From Macrotis lagotis (Eukaryota; Chordata; Mammalia; Peramelemorphia; Peramelidae): DNA of 64,000 nucleotides. This document shows, in pieces, positions 11,781 to 24,253 of this stretch. Numbering within the stretch: position 1 is the first letter of the stretch; the number at the start of each line of letters is the position of its first letter. Where the stretch lies: positions 1,951,467 to 2,015,466 of the forward strand of contig NC_133666.1 in the NCBI RefSeq assembly GCF_037893015.1, written 5' to 3'. The notes beneath the pieces are model-generated. The model was not told where the DNA came from. It saw nothing but the letters and a program-made list of their open reading frames with translations, and did not search any database. A program made the position numbers and the translations under genes.

Positions 11781-12202
11781 TAAACAGGAAACAGAAAAAA
11801 GGATAAGACCTGCATGTGCAATAACATTGATGTAAAATAGAGGAGAGAGAGCTGAAATTTGAAACCCAAGAAATTCTACCTCTCATGAGAAGACAGCAAA
11901 AATTGTAAAAATAATAGAAGGAAATTCACAATAAGAAAAGAAAAGGAGTAAGTGTCATAACCACAATGATAAACTAGCATTCCAACTTCAAATTATATTG
12001 TAAAGTCAGAATTATCAAAGCTACTTGGTACTGATTAAAAATGAGAAAATTATATTACCAGGAGCAATCTAGAATAAGCAAGAATCAGAAATGGTCAAAC
12101 TCAGAAACCCAGTATTCACAAGATCATCTTCACGGGATAGAAGGAAGTCTAGAAAGCAGTCTGTAATGGAGCATTAGTTTGCCATAAGAAATAGAATGAG
12201 AA

Positions 12203-12352
12203 GGGGCGGCTAGGTGGCATAGTGGATAGAGCACTGGCCTTGGAATCAGGAGTACCTGAGTTCAAATCTGGCCTGAGACACTTAATAATTACCTAGCCGT
12301 GTGGCCTTGGGCAAGCCACTTAACCCCATTGCCTTGCAAAAACTAAAAAAAA
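12203..12352 (+). mobile_element. Marsupial SINE with 14-bp target-site duplication
   Basis: SINE body flanked by 'aaatagaatgagaa' at 12,189-12,202 and 12,353-12,366. Confidence 0.92.
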
Positions 12353-12399
12353 AAATAGAATGAGAAAACATATAGTAAAGGGGCTTCATTCACCTTAAA

Positions 12400-13650
12400 A
12401 TTACAGAAAATATCAGCCAGTTTCTCCTACTGAGCAAGTCTCCCAGGGACATCTGTGCTCATTTAAGAAAGCTCCAGGATGGAGAACTTTGAAAGCCTCA
12501 GAGAGTAGCAGCAGCAATTAGTGATGCTAACCTAACATACAGGGCACCTCAATGCATATACTTTAGATGGTCCAGTCTCAGGGGCTCTGACATTCCTAAC
12601 ACTCTGTCCTAAGATACCAGAGGGAACTCTGAAGATCTAAAGGGAAAATCAATATAGTTAATTACCAGGATAGGGCAGAGCCTGGCCCTGGCACAAAGCT
12701 CTAATTCAATTCAGGAACTCAAGTTGGAGAGGTGAGTAAAACAAAGAAAACACTCTTCAATATGAAAAATGATTGCAAATCTAGCTCCACAACAATTGTA
12801 GACAAAGACTCAAGGGGGAAAATGGATTTTCCATAGAGACTAAATAAACTACTAGGAAAAATAAAGAGGTTTACAAAATGAAATAAAAGCTTTAGAGGAA
12901 AAAAATTGGGAGGAGAATAATTTAGAGGAGGAAGTATTTCAAGAAGTCCTAAATCAAAACTACCCAAATCTATTAGAACTAGAGGGCAAAGCAAAGATAG
13001 GAAGAATTCATTATTCACCTCCTTTTCAGGAATCTTTTTCAAGACCCCCCAAAGGAAAAGTTCCAGGAATAGTATGGCCAAAATCCTCCCACATCAAGGA
13101 AAACTGACTGCAGGCATCCAGAAAGTAGTTCCAAGTATCAAGGATCCGCAGTCAGGTTCACATAAGACCTGACAGTGTTTACTAAAAACCAGAAGAGATC
13201 TTGGAATACAATAGTCCAAAAGGAAAAATTATATGGGTTTACAACCAAAACTAGCTTACTTTGCAAAATTGAGTCTGGGGAGGGGTCTGAGAAGGAAAAT
13301 GGACCTTTAAGGCAACAAAGGCTTTCAGGCATTTCTGATTTTAAAAAGGTCAGAGCTTTTTAGGAAGGAATGAAAAACCAATACAAGAGTCCAGCGAAAT
13401 CTAGAATGTCAAATTTATTAGACCAATGGAATGGGCACGATAATACATAGTAACATTCTAATAGATGGAAAAGAAAGTAGTGTCTCTGCAGAATCTTAAT
13501 GACTTCAAAGGGTATTTGGAGAGTGAAATAAGGAAAAAAGGTCTTGGAGATATTTGGTGTTTTTGTTTTGAGAGACTGAATTGGGGAAAGAGAAGGGAAG
13601 CTAAAAGGAGGGATATACTCAGGGTTGTGCAAGCAAATGTTTAACAATTA
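12400..13650 (+). mobile_element. LINE-like element without reverse transcriptase, copy 2
   Basis: Aligns by eye with 30,900-32,240: shared blocks include 'aaatggattttccata', 'agaactagagggcaaagc' and 'aagaccagaagagatcttgg'-like sequence. The ORF1-like region is broken, and no endonuclease or reverse transcriptase motif follows. Confidence 0.55.
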
Positions 13651-14138
13651 GCTCTCTGAAAAAATGTATACACTACAGACTTTTAAGTTCAACTCCAAGG
13701 GTTAGCAAAATATGGACCCCTATGCAATATCGAGCCTCAAGAAGCTGCTAGAGAAGAATAGTTTTTACATTTTTAAATACAATCAAACTTTTTTGGGCTC
13801 TACTAAAACAGATGGGTGCATGATCATTTTGCCAGTGCTTGGTCTAGACGATCAACAAAAGAATAAATCAAATTCCAATTTATATCATTTGCCAATTTCC
13901 ACCTAAATGCTCACATTAAGTATTTAATAATTGTTAAATTGACTCTCAAGAGCCAGTCTAAGTTGATTCCAGCATACCTCTGGATATATTATTGTAGGAA
14001 TGAAGAAGGGGAAGGAACTTGCTATTTCCTATCACTGAGGTAAGGGAAGAATAACCTATAATTATGAAGGAAAGAATGGGAAGAGTGGCCATCAGTACCT
14101 TACTTCTAATCTGAAATGAACCAAAGAGAGCTGAACAT

Positions 14139-14164
14139 ACCACACACACACACACACACACACA
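14139..14164. repeat. (CA)n microsatellite
   Basis: About 12 CA units. Confidence 0.95.
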
Positions 14165-14409
14165 GTTTGGTGAAAAAATACATCAAACCTAATGGGAGAG
14201 GGAAGGGAAAGGGGAAAATAAAGGAGGGCTTTACGTACCAAAAAACCTTCCTGATCCAGAAGGAAGATTAAAAGGTGGTTGGCATTCTTGGACACTGTGG
14301 GGATTGTTTTGCTTAACAACACATTTGTTTCAAGTTTTCCCCCTTTTCTTACTCTTGGTTAATGAGGGAGGGGAGTGTTAACTGGGAAAGTATAGGGAAT
14401 TGAAAGGAC

Positions 14410-15912
14410 AGCAAGTAGTAAAGGGAATTGAGTGAATCAGACTGACTCCATCTTGTGACTCAATTCTAGCACTAGCTCAGTTCCCTTTCTATTCAGCTAT
14501 GTATCTAGTTCAACTTCTGTCTTGTGAGGAAAACTTTATTCAATTGTTGGGATTCGAAGAAAACCCTATTGCACTGTTTGAACCCAGCCCTGTGTGTCTG
14601 AGAGACTGGACCATCTCTTATGTGCTGTTTAAAGATCCTTAACTAAGGACCTAGGTTGTACAGACTAGAAATGTATTCAGATCCAAAGACTGATGCAAGC
14701 AGTTCTCTCATAATTGTACATCTCAAGCAACCCAGATGTCAATTGATCAGTTAGTTATTGTATCCATATTCCTTTGATTGTTTACATGTGCTTGGGCAGT
14801 GGGTACACCTTTTCTGATTTCAGAGAATTGTACCTGTTCACCCTTCCCCTCCAAAATTGTCAAAAAAAATTAGAAAGGACTCCCAATTAGAAACCAGAAT
14901 GAGTAGGGGAAATACTGGACTGAGAAATAGGCTTTATCTGTTCACTCTATATTAAGCATGGATCTTCCCCCATCCCCATCCCATTGTTCAAGTTATTGAA
15001 AGGAACTCAAGAACTTTTCGTAAAGTATCTTGCCTCTCAGAAACCTTATCAACAAAACAATGGTCCCTGACCAAGTCTGAAAGGATTAATCTTTGATTAG
15101 TCTTTGAACTACTGTCCTTCATCAACATTATCACTCATTATCTCAACTCTACTCTCTCAGCTACCCACCCCTAAGCAGGACCTATGTGTCTTTTATCCAC
15201 CTTAAAAGCTCCCCCTCTACTCAGTTGGTTTGCTTGTCTTCCAGGGAAGCTAACCCACTCTTGGGGAGCGTGATTCCCTATGTAACCTTTTTGCTTTATT
15301 GCTCATCCTCTCATGGCAGCTTAAGTTGCTTAGGTTGTTTAGGTTGCTTAGGGAATCAGTGGTTTCCTGCTAATGTAGGATAGAGGAAATGACATGTTGA
15401 ACTTTAAGGTCATATCCTTTGAGGTGTATGTAAACCATCACCCATGTACAATGAGTATTGTCTTAGCCATTCCTTGGAGAGCCACCACTGTGGTGAGAAA
15501 ATTGGAGAGTACTTGGAGCCTGGTACTAAACCACTCCACAAGAGTCAATCTTGTCCAACCCTCTATGGAAATGTATTAAAACAGGGGGCTTGGAAGAGGA
15601 GTTCTCTTCTTCCTCCATCCCTCCCCTTTGCAAGATGGCCACTTTCTCTCTCTAAGCTAGAACCACAATCTGACCTAGGCCTCTGGAGAACTATGGCCTC
15701 TATTCCCTTATGGCTGTTTTTCCTTTCTCCCTTATCCTCAGGCATCTTGCCTAAAACTTTGTTATTCACCCTGTCCTCAAGTCCTTATAAGCAGCTCCTT
15801 GTCTTGTCATAAAAAGGTTTTAATCTGAATTTTGCAGGCTTGTGAAATAAATCCTGAGCTACTTCAATTCCAGGGCTGGTGGTGAATTCTTTCACTTTTG
15901 CAAGAGCTTTCA
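14410..15912 (+). mobile_element. LTR-like segment, probable endogenous retrovirus remnant
   Basis: The block has an LTR-like order at its right end: a TATA-like box (about 15,809), AATAAA at 15,846-15,851, then a T-rich region ending in CA at 15,911-15,912. The left side carries 'gactgactccatcttgtgac', a phrase common in retroviral LTRs. No matching second LTR was found, so the call is tentative and the left boundary is uncertain. Confidence 0.35.
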
Positions 15913-17260
15913 ATCTTAATTGGCAGCAGCAATTTCTCCAGTAACACTGCCTTTAGTATTTCTTTCATTTAGCTTCTGCTGATCACCTTTATGTCCCTAA
16001 AATTTCTTCTGTATCACAGTTAGTCTTTTACATGAATTCTTTCATGTCCCAGTCAAACCTATAACTTGCCCCCTGGCCACAAGATTACCTAATATTGTAT
16101 TGTTTCCTTTGAATTAATTGACCTTATTTGATTAATTTTTTTAATATAAAGAAATCTTTCTTCTCTTGTAGTCTAGGTCCAAGCCCAAAATGAGAAAGCC
16201 TGGTCTCTCTGTTAGGCCAAAGGCATGCATTGCCTACTTGATCTATAGGCTTAGAAGATCGGACTTTCATTTTCCTCAGTCATTTTATTTTGCACTCAAT
16301 ACATGTTAGGTCAAGGCAGGGACTTGGATCCCAGCAGTCATACTTCCAGAAAAAGTCTCTAGAGATTTCTGGTTAATCTTTTACTGCAGGGCTTTTTTTA
16401 GACTCCTTCAGGTAGTCTGAAGGACTTTTTTCTTCTGACCTTAGGTAAGGTGTAGAATTTGGTTTAGGTTTTGGTTTGTTTGGATTTTGAGGATCAGGAT
16501 TGGGGAAGTGTAGGTTTGGAATGAGTTCCCCCTCCAAAGTTTACTTTCAAGAGGTTTAGACCCAGTTTTCCCATGGATTTTGTTAATTTTGGGGGGAAGT
16601 TTTGGTTTCCCACAAGGTGTGGGGAAATTGGTTTTCTGCCAAGGTTTGGAAGAGTTGCAAGAGAAGATGAGTTCCAGCAGTAGGGAGATTCCTGGGGGAT
16701 CCCACTTGAATAGATTTTTGATCAAATGGGACCAGGAAATGCTCCCAATAATTATAGGAATGACTAAACAGTAAGCAATTGAATTATGTGACATCTGGTA
16801 TAAAACTGCACTACATTCAGTTAGGAATTTGCTTGAGCTAATTTAGTTTGTATCATAACAAATTAAAGAAATTAAAACTAGTCCTTGAGAAATCTGATCA
16901 GATGAACTTTTGGTTTTCTGGGCAGCTTTAAGTGATGCTTTTGGTTCCTCTCCTCCTAAAGGGGATCTCCCCCACATATATTATGTCTATGTGTGTCTTA
17001 TCATTTTGTCTGGTTTTGTATCTTTATAAAATGTAGAATTTTTAAAAGGAAAATGCATCCAGACAGAAAAACTGCTAAAAGGCTGTAGCCAAAGAGTTGA
17101 AAATTCAAGGGAAGATTCATATTTGAAGTAACTGCCCCAGTAACTACGACTAGCTCTCATGTTAGACCTTCCATGGGAGATTAGGTTAGAAGAAAAGAAA
17201 AAAACCTTATAAGACACTTTTTGCCCTATCATTTCAGCTTTAGCCATGTTGGAATTACAG
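15913..17260 (+). mobile_element. Possible decayed retroviral internal region
   Basis: Sequence following the LTR-like block is repeat-like, with short broken frames on both strands and no recognisable protease, polymerase or envelope motif. It is listed only because of its position next to the LTR-like block; it could equally be ordinary intron. Confidence 0.2.
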
Positions 17261-17879
17261 AAATAAAGTCAGATAAAAGTTGGGAGAACTGCTAAAAACA
17301 TTTTAGTAAATAGATTAAGGAGTTCAGAGATGAATAATTGAAGAAAAGAAGAAAATTCTATAGAAGTTTTAAGAGTAAATAGTACTTAATCCAACCCCTG
17401 ACCCCACCTCCCTACTCCTAATATTAGGCCTACTGTTTTAGCTTAATGAAGGAAGATGGCTAGTCTGAAAGAAATCACAGAGTGGGGGGGGAGGGTGTAG
17501 AAGGTATATGATTTTCACTTTTAAATTTATTGAAACTTAAATTGCTACCTGTCTTTAAACCTTCCTTGACCATGAGACTAGAAAAGATTATTGAAATCAG
17601 ATCCCTGAATCCCTCCTACTCCATTTCATAGATTCTGCTGGGAGTCCCCCAGTTCAGACTCCCCCACTTTTGAGCCTGTTAACCTTTCTCATCTCAGATA
17701 AGGTTCCCAAATAAACATTCTGACAAAATAATGCTGTAAAACTGTAGGGAAAAAAGTTTGTAAAAGAATGCAAAAAAATAGATATTTGAAAACTTACATA
17801 TTGAATGGGGTCTAATTTATTTTAAAACAGAATAATAATTCTGTTTAATAGAGAGTCGATTAGTAAGAGTGATGTCAAA

Positions 17880-17960
17880 AGAGAGACAGAGAGAAAGAGA
17901 AGAAGAGGAAGAAGAAGAGAAGGAGAATTGGAAGGGGAAGGGGAGACATTTTTTTAAACA
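17880..17960. repeat. GA-rich low-complexity tract
   Basis: Almost pure purine on the plus strand ('agagagacagagagaaagag...gaggaagaagaag'). Confidence 0.8.
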
Positions 17961-19012
17961 CAAAGGGAACAGAAGAAGGGGCAAAAGGAAGCACAAAGTT
18001 TTGAAAATAAACATATGGCATCTATTGTAATAAAAAACCAAATGGTATGAAATGGAGAGTGAGGAATTTGTATATAAATTTGCTTTTATTCTGTGTATAT
18101 GGAAACACTCCTTTTTTGGTAACTAATTTAGAATAATTTAGTAATTAGTAATTTAGTAATAATTTATAATAATTTTAAAATGGTAAATTAAAAAGGAGAC
18201 ATTCACCTTGGAAAGAATTTGGAAGTCAAATTTCTCTGACAAATGTTTGATATACAAATCTGGTTGTGACCCATGGCATAATTTTTCCACCCCACCCCAC
18301 CATGCAAGTTTGGCTGATGTTTCCTTAAAAGGAATTAAAACCATATTTGGAACTTGATTGGCTCTGGGCACTAAAGGCTCAGGCTGTTGACATCACTTAC
18401 TGCTCACTGGAGTGAGCTCCAGGTGTTCCCTGATGTCTGGCAGGCAGAACATAATAAATAGGCAAGGAGGTAGGAGAGTTTCATTGGGTGAAGCAACTAA
18501 AAGAGCTTCAATGCATCTCCTTGTGGAATAGCCTTCTCTTCCTATGGCTAAGTAAATCTACTTTTGTTAACTTGACAGATGCATAAGGGCCTCATTTTTG
18601 TTCCAAAATTGAACATAAACTATGATGGGCCTGGTCTGAAGGCTCAACCCCAAACACCAAGCTCTTCAAGAAGTTAATACAAATATGATCTGATAGAGGT
18701 TCCCTACTGTGAGCAGCATGTAGGGATATCAAAATGACAGCTCCACTTTAGTTGATATTGGATACAAATGGACATGACTCTTTCACCTCCAAAGGAAGCC
18801 CCATCCCCAACCTTATGCACTTAGTAGCATACAAGCAACATTAAGCTCCCAAGACCCATTGGGACACCACATGAACTCTAAACTTTGAACAATTCCCAAG
18901 AAGGTAAGGCATAATTAAGCCCTCTCAGGAAGTATAAGGAGATAAACTTCCAACAGGAGGGTTTCAGTGGACCAGTCCTAGAGCTAGAAATACCCAGAAA
19001 GTAGATTCCTAC

Positions 19013-19126
19013 CTTGAGCACTGGAGATGGAGAAGCTGGATTAAAATCCAAGGCTAGGTAATCAAGGCTGAATTTCTTTGGCCAAGAAAAAGAGCCCTCA
19101 CATGGGGAGGGTCCTTGTCTGTGGTC
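19013..19126 (-). CDS. GAB3: GAB3 coding exon 9 (first SHP2-binding tyrosine)
   Basis: 114-bp exon, 38 codons, phase 0 at both ends. Acceptor 'ttttcctggcag' (just above 19126), donor 'gtaggaat' (19005-19012). It encodes DHRQGPSPCEGSFSWPKKF and then SLDYLALDFNPASPSPVLK. The DYLALDF tyrosine (codons at 19049-19063) corresponds to the GAB-family site bound by the N-terminal SH2 domain of SHP2. Because its length is a multiple of 3, skipping would keep the frame and delete only this site. Confidence 0.93.
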
Positions 19127-21161
19127 CTGCCAGGAAAAAAGACATTCAAGAACTGAGCAGAATCCAACCCAGCATCAGGTTTTGCAAAGGAAGGGAGGAA
19201 ACTCTAAGTGTATGGCAGGACTGGGTTTGGGAGACCTGGCCTCATGAGGATGATTGTTTCCTCCCAGGCTCATCCACAATGGCATCTGCCTTCATTTTCT
19301 CGGGGCATAAGTCATCAACCAGGTAGGAATGACCGAAAGAAATGCAGCTGTGTAAGGTTTGAAGGAAAAAATAGAACTTGATGAAAACACAAGGACTCTG
19401 AATTCAACTCTAATAAAGAGATCAAATATAGGATAAATAGGTCAAAGAAAGTCAAAGTACCTGGCGACCTTTGCTAAATGGCACATGTTATCTATTGCCC
19501 ACTGCTTAGCTTCCCTCAGGTTTTCCTTACCAGGGCAGCTCCCTCTCCTTGGCTACAGCCTATCTGAAGCCATGGAGTACTCCCGGAACACCTCTAGTTA
19601 CTGCTTTTCCTGCTGGAGGAGGCAAAAGTTCATTACAATTTAGACTAATTATCATTAGAACAAAAGTCCTGTACTGATGCTTCCTCCTAGCCTGTGGCTC
19701 ATCACCTCATTGAGGACTATCAACTGCCACACCAAGAGGTTGGGATTTCGAGCAATGAAGGAGGTCGCTATCACAATAGAAGCATGGCTTCTTCCAGGCT
19801 CCTGAAAGGACTGCAGTGAGGAGCTGATCTGATCTGTCATCCTGCTGCTCTAATGCATCATCCTGCTGCTCCCAGAGACTCACCATGCCTATGCTTTGTA
19901 CACTAGAAGAATTGCCCCACTGCTCAAGCCTCTCCATCTAAGGTCAGGCCAAAATGAGAGTTAACAAATATGGAGGCAACAAGCCCTTTGGGTTGCCTCA
20001 ATCTTACCAAATACAGGACTATTTTGCCAAAAAACAATTCAAGATCATGCCCTTATCTTCCCAGGCAGATAACTCTGCTTTGAGTCTAAAGAAATTCTCA
20101 GGTTTTCTCCACTTAGCTTCTTTTTACCAGGATCTGATTCAAGGGCAATTTTCATCATGGACCACTAGCAGGGAAAACCATTGTGGCGTGAGGCTCTATC
20201 CTCTCTTTACTTCCCACCAGGACCCTTGAACTGTAGCTGGTCAATCAGGGTCTCTCTCTGCTCCTGGCCTTCACAGCTTCACTTGAATCTTCTGAATTTG
20301 GGGGATCCAATAGCCATTTTGAGGGGAGAGAAATATTAGGAAGATTATAGTGGAATTTTGAATGATTAGCATAGAATCCACATAAGTCTAAATAGATTTG
20401 CAATTGAAAGCTAAATACTTCCCTGGAGGCTACCATTTCGAGATTTTTCTCTTTATTTTTTGTCCCCTCTTAACTATTCCTAGATTGTTCTCTCTTTCTT
20501 TATCCCCTCTGAACTAAAGATTTCCCAAGGTCAAAGAACTGAGAGAAAATATGGCTAGTGAGGACCACAGTTTGCAGTCACAGGTCCATAATCTCTCTTC
20601 GATAGAGCTGATGACTATGAAGGAGTTACCCTAAAGACTTCTTCTCCCATAGTTCTCTTGTGGAGTCTGTCCAAGTTAACTTCCCACCAAAGGGCTCATC
20701 GAGCATGGGCAAATATTAGAGTGTTGGTTGAAAATTAATTTCTGAACTTATAAGCCCTTGGGGTCCCAAAGGACCATAATGACCTTACCTCCCAGCCATT
20801 TTGAATCCCAATCAGTTCCACTACTCACTGGAGTCAAGGCAAGCAGAGGAGCTAGAGGTCAGGTCTAGGGAGGAATGGGATTGAGGGTGATGAGACTTTG
20901 CATCCATGTGATGATGCTAATTACAGAAATGCTCCAAGTATTACTGGTCTTGCATTTCCCCAAAGGCATCCCCAGTCTTTCTATGAAGGTGTCAGAGCTT
21001 TCTTCCTAGAGTCTGTCAATGAAATGCTTCTCAACATCTCTTGGAATATCCTAGAATGCTAGCAGGAGAGGGAAAAATGGAGACTGCAATGGTTCCTCTT
21101 ATTGACTTATTAACCTTGAGTTTCCGACCATATAGAGTCGGTGTCCTTTTTTTAAGAGCAG

Positions 21162-21197
<36 letters not shown>

Positions 21198-21253
21198 CAC
21201 ATTTCTTAGAAAAAGAACTTGTCAATATTCCATCCACATGCAAAATACGTTAC
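19127..21253 (-). other. GAB3 intron 8 (2.1 kb)
   Basis: Apart from the (CA)15 run near its 5' end (GAB3 sense), nothing is recognised. Chance ORFs only. Confidence 0.7.
21165..21195. repeat. (CA)15 microsatellite; (UG)15 in the GAB3 transcript
   Basis: 31 bp of alternating CA on the plus strand. On the GAB3 pre-mRNA this is a UG repeat that begins 58 nt after the exon 8 donor. Confidence 0.95.
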
Positions 21254-21356
21254 CATTTGAATGTAACTTTCTTCCTCTTCTCTGGAAACCGAATTGGCAA
21301 ATAATCTCGTGGAATTAATCCCATCTCTTTCTGGAGAGAGAAAGCTGCTTCGGTTG
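21254..21356 (-). CDS. GAB3: GAB3 coding exon 8 (third YxxM)
   Basis: 103-bp exon with acceptor 'ttcttcctag' and donor 'gtaacg', which is weaker than consensus. It completes the Tyr codon, reads 34 codons and ends in phase 0. It encodes SFLSPERDGINSTRLFAN, then SREEEESYIQM. The YIQM (21254-21265) is a third PI3K p85 docking motif (YIEM in the human protein, from memory). Skipping this exon would shift the frame. On the transcript, a (TG)15 run starts 58 nt into the downstream intron. Confidence 0.93.
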
Positions 21357-23369
21357 CTAGGAAGAAAAACAGAGAGGATATTAAGGAAATGTCTTACAGA
21401 TGCTTTGAAAATCAGCCAGCATCTGACATGGAGGCCCAGATGTAGAGGAGATCCCTTTTCAGCTCTGTTTTTTTTTTTTTAAGCAATCGACTCCCCCACC
21501 AACAGGTTCCCGGAGATGTTACCTTCATTCTTGGGGCTTGACCTCAAAAGTCTCAATAAGGATTTTTAGCTAGGACTTAGAAGTGTCAAATGGCTCCAAA
21601 CAGACATATGGCACACAGCTGGGGTTTGGTGGTACAGAAATGGGCTCATTGGCTCCTCCAGCTGCTTAGCATGACTGCCCAGTGCCAAGACAGGCACTGA
21701 TTCTGTCGTCTATAGTTCAGAAAAGACTGAGTTTTGGACTTCAGTTCCATCTGACACAATCTGGGTCCTCTTTGGCAAATTGTCTGGCCCCATGATTTCT
21801 CATCAATCAAGCAGTCAGTCAAAAAACCTTTCTTAAGTGTTTATTGGGCACCAGGCAGTGCTAGTGGGGGGGGGGGGATCCAAAGGAGCTAATCTTCTAA
21901 TAGGGAAGGCAACACACATAAATCACTACATACAAGAGAAACACAAAGCAGATGAAAAAGAATGAAGTTTTCAACCCAGAATTTGGCTCCACTCTGGAGG
22001 GCAGGATCTATTTCTTTTTTGTTGTTTTCTCCTCCTGTTGTGTGAGTGAGGCTGCCTGATAAATGCTCATAGATTGATCGATTGTTTCTGGGTCCCAGAT
22101 TCTAGCACAGCATAAACTGACACAGAATAAATGTTTGTTGGCTCCACTTCAATGGTTGCAGAAACTGAGTTAGCGGCAGAGCTATCCTTACAAGGTAATT
22201 ATTCCCAGGACCACCAAAAATTCTTTAGCAATGGGTCATTCTTAAACCAAACAAATGAGGTGGCAGAAGAGATCTCTTGCATGACCCCAGTCTTCAGCTA
22301 ACCTCACATGGCCCAAACAAGGGGAGTGGGGCCTGATGGTCCTGTGAGTGAAGGTGTTTTGTGGAAGGGAGAGGGTTGAGGACAGTGGAAGCCTTCAGCT
22401 CCCTATGGTTGTCCCTGAAGGCACTGAATTGCCACTAATGGAATGAGTAGAGAAGACTTGTGGTCTGGGTCAGACCCAGGGGCACTGGCAGCAAGGTGTG
22501 GCTTGGGAGAAAGCAGAACTGTTCTTCATGACAGGAACTGAAAAAAGTCAAATTCTGGTTGTTCCCCAGGGCTCTTCCCAATTGGGCCCCAGCTTGATTT
22601 CCCATCACTCCCCCTCACAAAACCTCCATTCCAGCTGAACTGGCCCACAAGCATACATTCCATTTCTTGTCCTCATGCCTCTCTCCCCTCCCTTCTTACC
22701 TCGGGGAATCTCAAGTGGCCTCCAAGGCTCAGCTCCAGCATCAAGGCCCTCACTGATTCTCTACCTCCCCCCTGCCCCCAGGTGTTATCTTGTGCTCTTC
22801 CTTCCCTAGAAACGAGCTTGGATTTACTTCGGAAAGAGAAGTTGCTGCCATCTAGCATCCAAGGTCATCAACTTCCCTTCTCCAGTGTCCTCAAAGTTTC
22901 CAAGACAATGTGCTTGCCATTCCCTTACCCAAGGGGCTAATTCCCTCTGTCCTTGCAAGGAAAATAGCTTTACCTTCCCTGGCCAGGCCTCCTACTTTCT
23001 CCCTGCTGTTCCAAGTTCCTAATCACCATGAGGCATGACACAGACTGTCTTCCTGTGCCTCCGGAAATCAGCCCTGAAGAATTTTCCTTCACTCTAGCCT
23101 TGACCCACTTAACTCCACTTCTGGCTCCCATCATTCATTGCCTGACTTTCTCCATTTCTTGTGGCAGCAGTCATAGCTGACTAAAGCAGAGGGGTGTCAT
23201 TAATGGGTTTAGAAGAGAAGTGAGACCCCAAAGGCCATAGACCACTAGAGCTACAAAATTTACCTTCTAGAATTTGGCCAGAAATCAAAGTCAAACTCAC
23301 TCACTGGTTTATACTTGGTGGACTCCATTTTGCTACCTTGCTGGAAAACTAACAACATCTGATCTCCTT

Positions 23370-23560
23370 TCAACCCAAGGTGGATAAAGGATCATACTTG
23401 GAATCAAAAAGACAAATACTACCTCTGACATATACAAGCTATGTGACCCTGCACCTCTCTAAGTCTCAGTTTCCTCAACTGTAAAATGGGGCTAAGCTAG
23501 AATACCTCCCTTACAGGGTTGCTAGGAAGCTCAAGAAAAGAATGTTTAAAAAACATATGG
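23370..23560 (+). repeat. MIR-type SINE remnant
   Basis: Typical phrase order 'gctatgtgaccctg...ctcagtttcctcaactgtaaaatggggctaa...cttacagggttgctagg'. Confidence 0.7.
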
Positions 23561-23938
23561 AAAATCTTAAAACACCATAATAACACCAATTGGGTTTTTA
23601 AAATCTTTATTCCCTTTTTGTTTTGTATTTATCAGTGTACCATGGTATTTGTCCTAAAGAGAATGTAAGGACTGTGAAGGGAGGGATTCTTTTCCTTTTT
23701 TGGCCTTCTCAGAGCTTAGCATAGTTTCTGGTATGTAGCAGGAGCACAATAAGTCTTGTTGAATTGAATAGGGGAAAATGTTCTCCATAGGCCATTATGA
23801 GAATTTACGTGAACTTCTTGGGAAATGATTTTCTCTCTGTTTTAGCTTGTACTATATTTGGGAAGAACAAGCATCTGAAGTATGCTAATAACTAGATGAA
23901 CAATTCCTTTTGATTTGTCTTTAAAAGTTCCTCTTTCA

Positions 23939-24088
23939 GGGGCAGCTAGGTGACAGAGTGGATAGAGCACCAGGCCTGGAGTTAGGAGGACCTGAGTTCA
24001 AATCTGCCTTCAGACACTTCATAATGACCTAGTTGTGTGGCCTGGGGCAAGTCACTTAACTCCATTTGCCTTGCAAAAACCTTAAAAA
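23939..24088 (+). mobile_element. Marsupial SINE, first of two on the same target site
   Basis: SINE body between 'aaagttcctctttca' (23,924-23,938) and 'aaagttcccctttca' (24,089-24,103), its target-site duplications. Confidence 0.93.
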
Positions 24089-24103
24089 AAAGTTCCCCTT
24101 TCA

Positions 24104-24253
24104 GGGGCAGCTAGGTGGCACAGTGGATAGGGCCCACCAGCCCTGGAATCAGGAGGACCTGAGTTCAAATCCAGCCTCAGACACTTAATAATTACCTAGC
24201 TGTGTGACCTTGGACAAGTCACTTAACCCCACTGCCTTGCCAAAAAAACCCCG
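24104..24253 (+). mobile_element. Marsupial SINE, second of two on the same target site
   Basis: SINE body between 'aaagttcccctttca' (24,089-24,103) and 'aaagtttctctttca' (24,254-24,268). It shares its left duplication with the preceding SINE. Confidence 0.93.

Larger units (their letters stand above)
10740..12200 (+). mobile_element. LINE-like ORF1-region fragment, interrupted by SINEs
   Basis: Three A-rich blocks (10,740-11,090; 11,267-11,450; 11,782-12,200) read as one broken element once the SINEs between them are removed. All frames are closed by stops. Confidence 0.5.
10490..19012 (-). other. GAB3 intron 9 (8.5 kb), repeat-rich
   Basis: It holds LINE-like debris (10.74-13.65 kb) pierced by four SINEs, a (CA)n run, an LTR-like region (14.4-15.9 kb) and a possible retroviral remnant to about 17.2 kb. 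The part from 17.3 to 19.0 kb shows only a GA-rich tract (17,880-17,960) and AT-rich sequence (18,120-18,185). No gene is supported. Confidence 0.8.
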
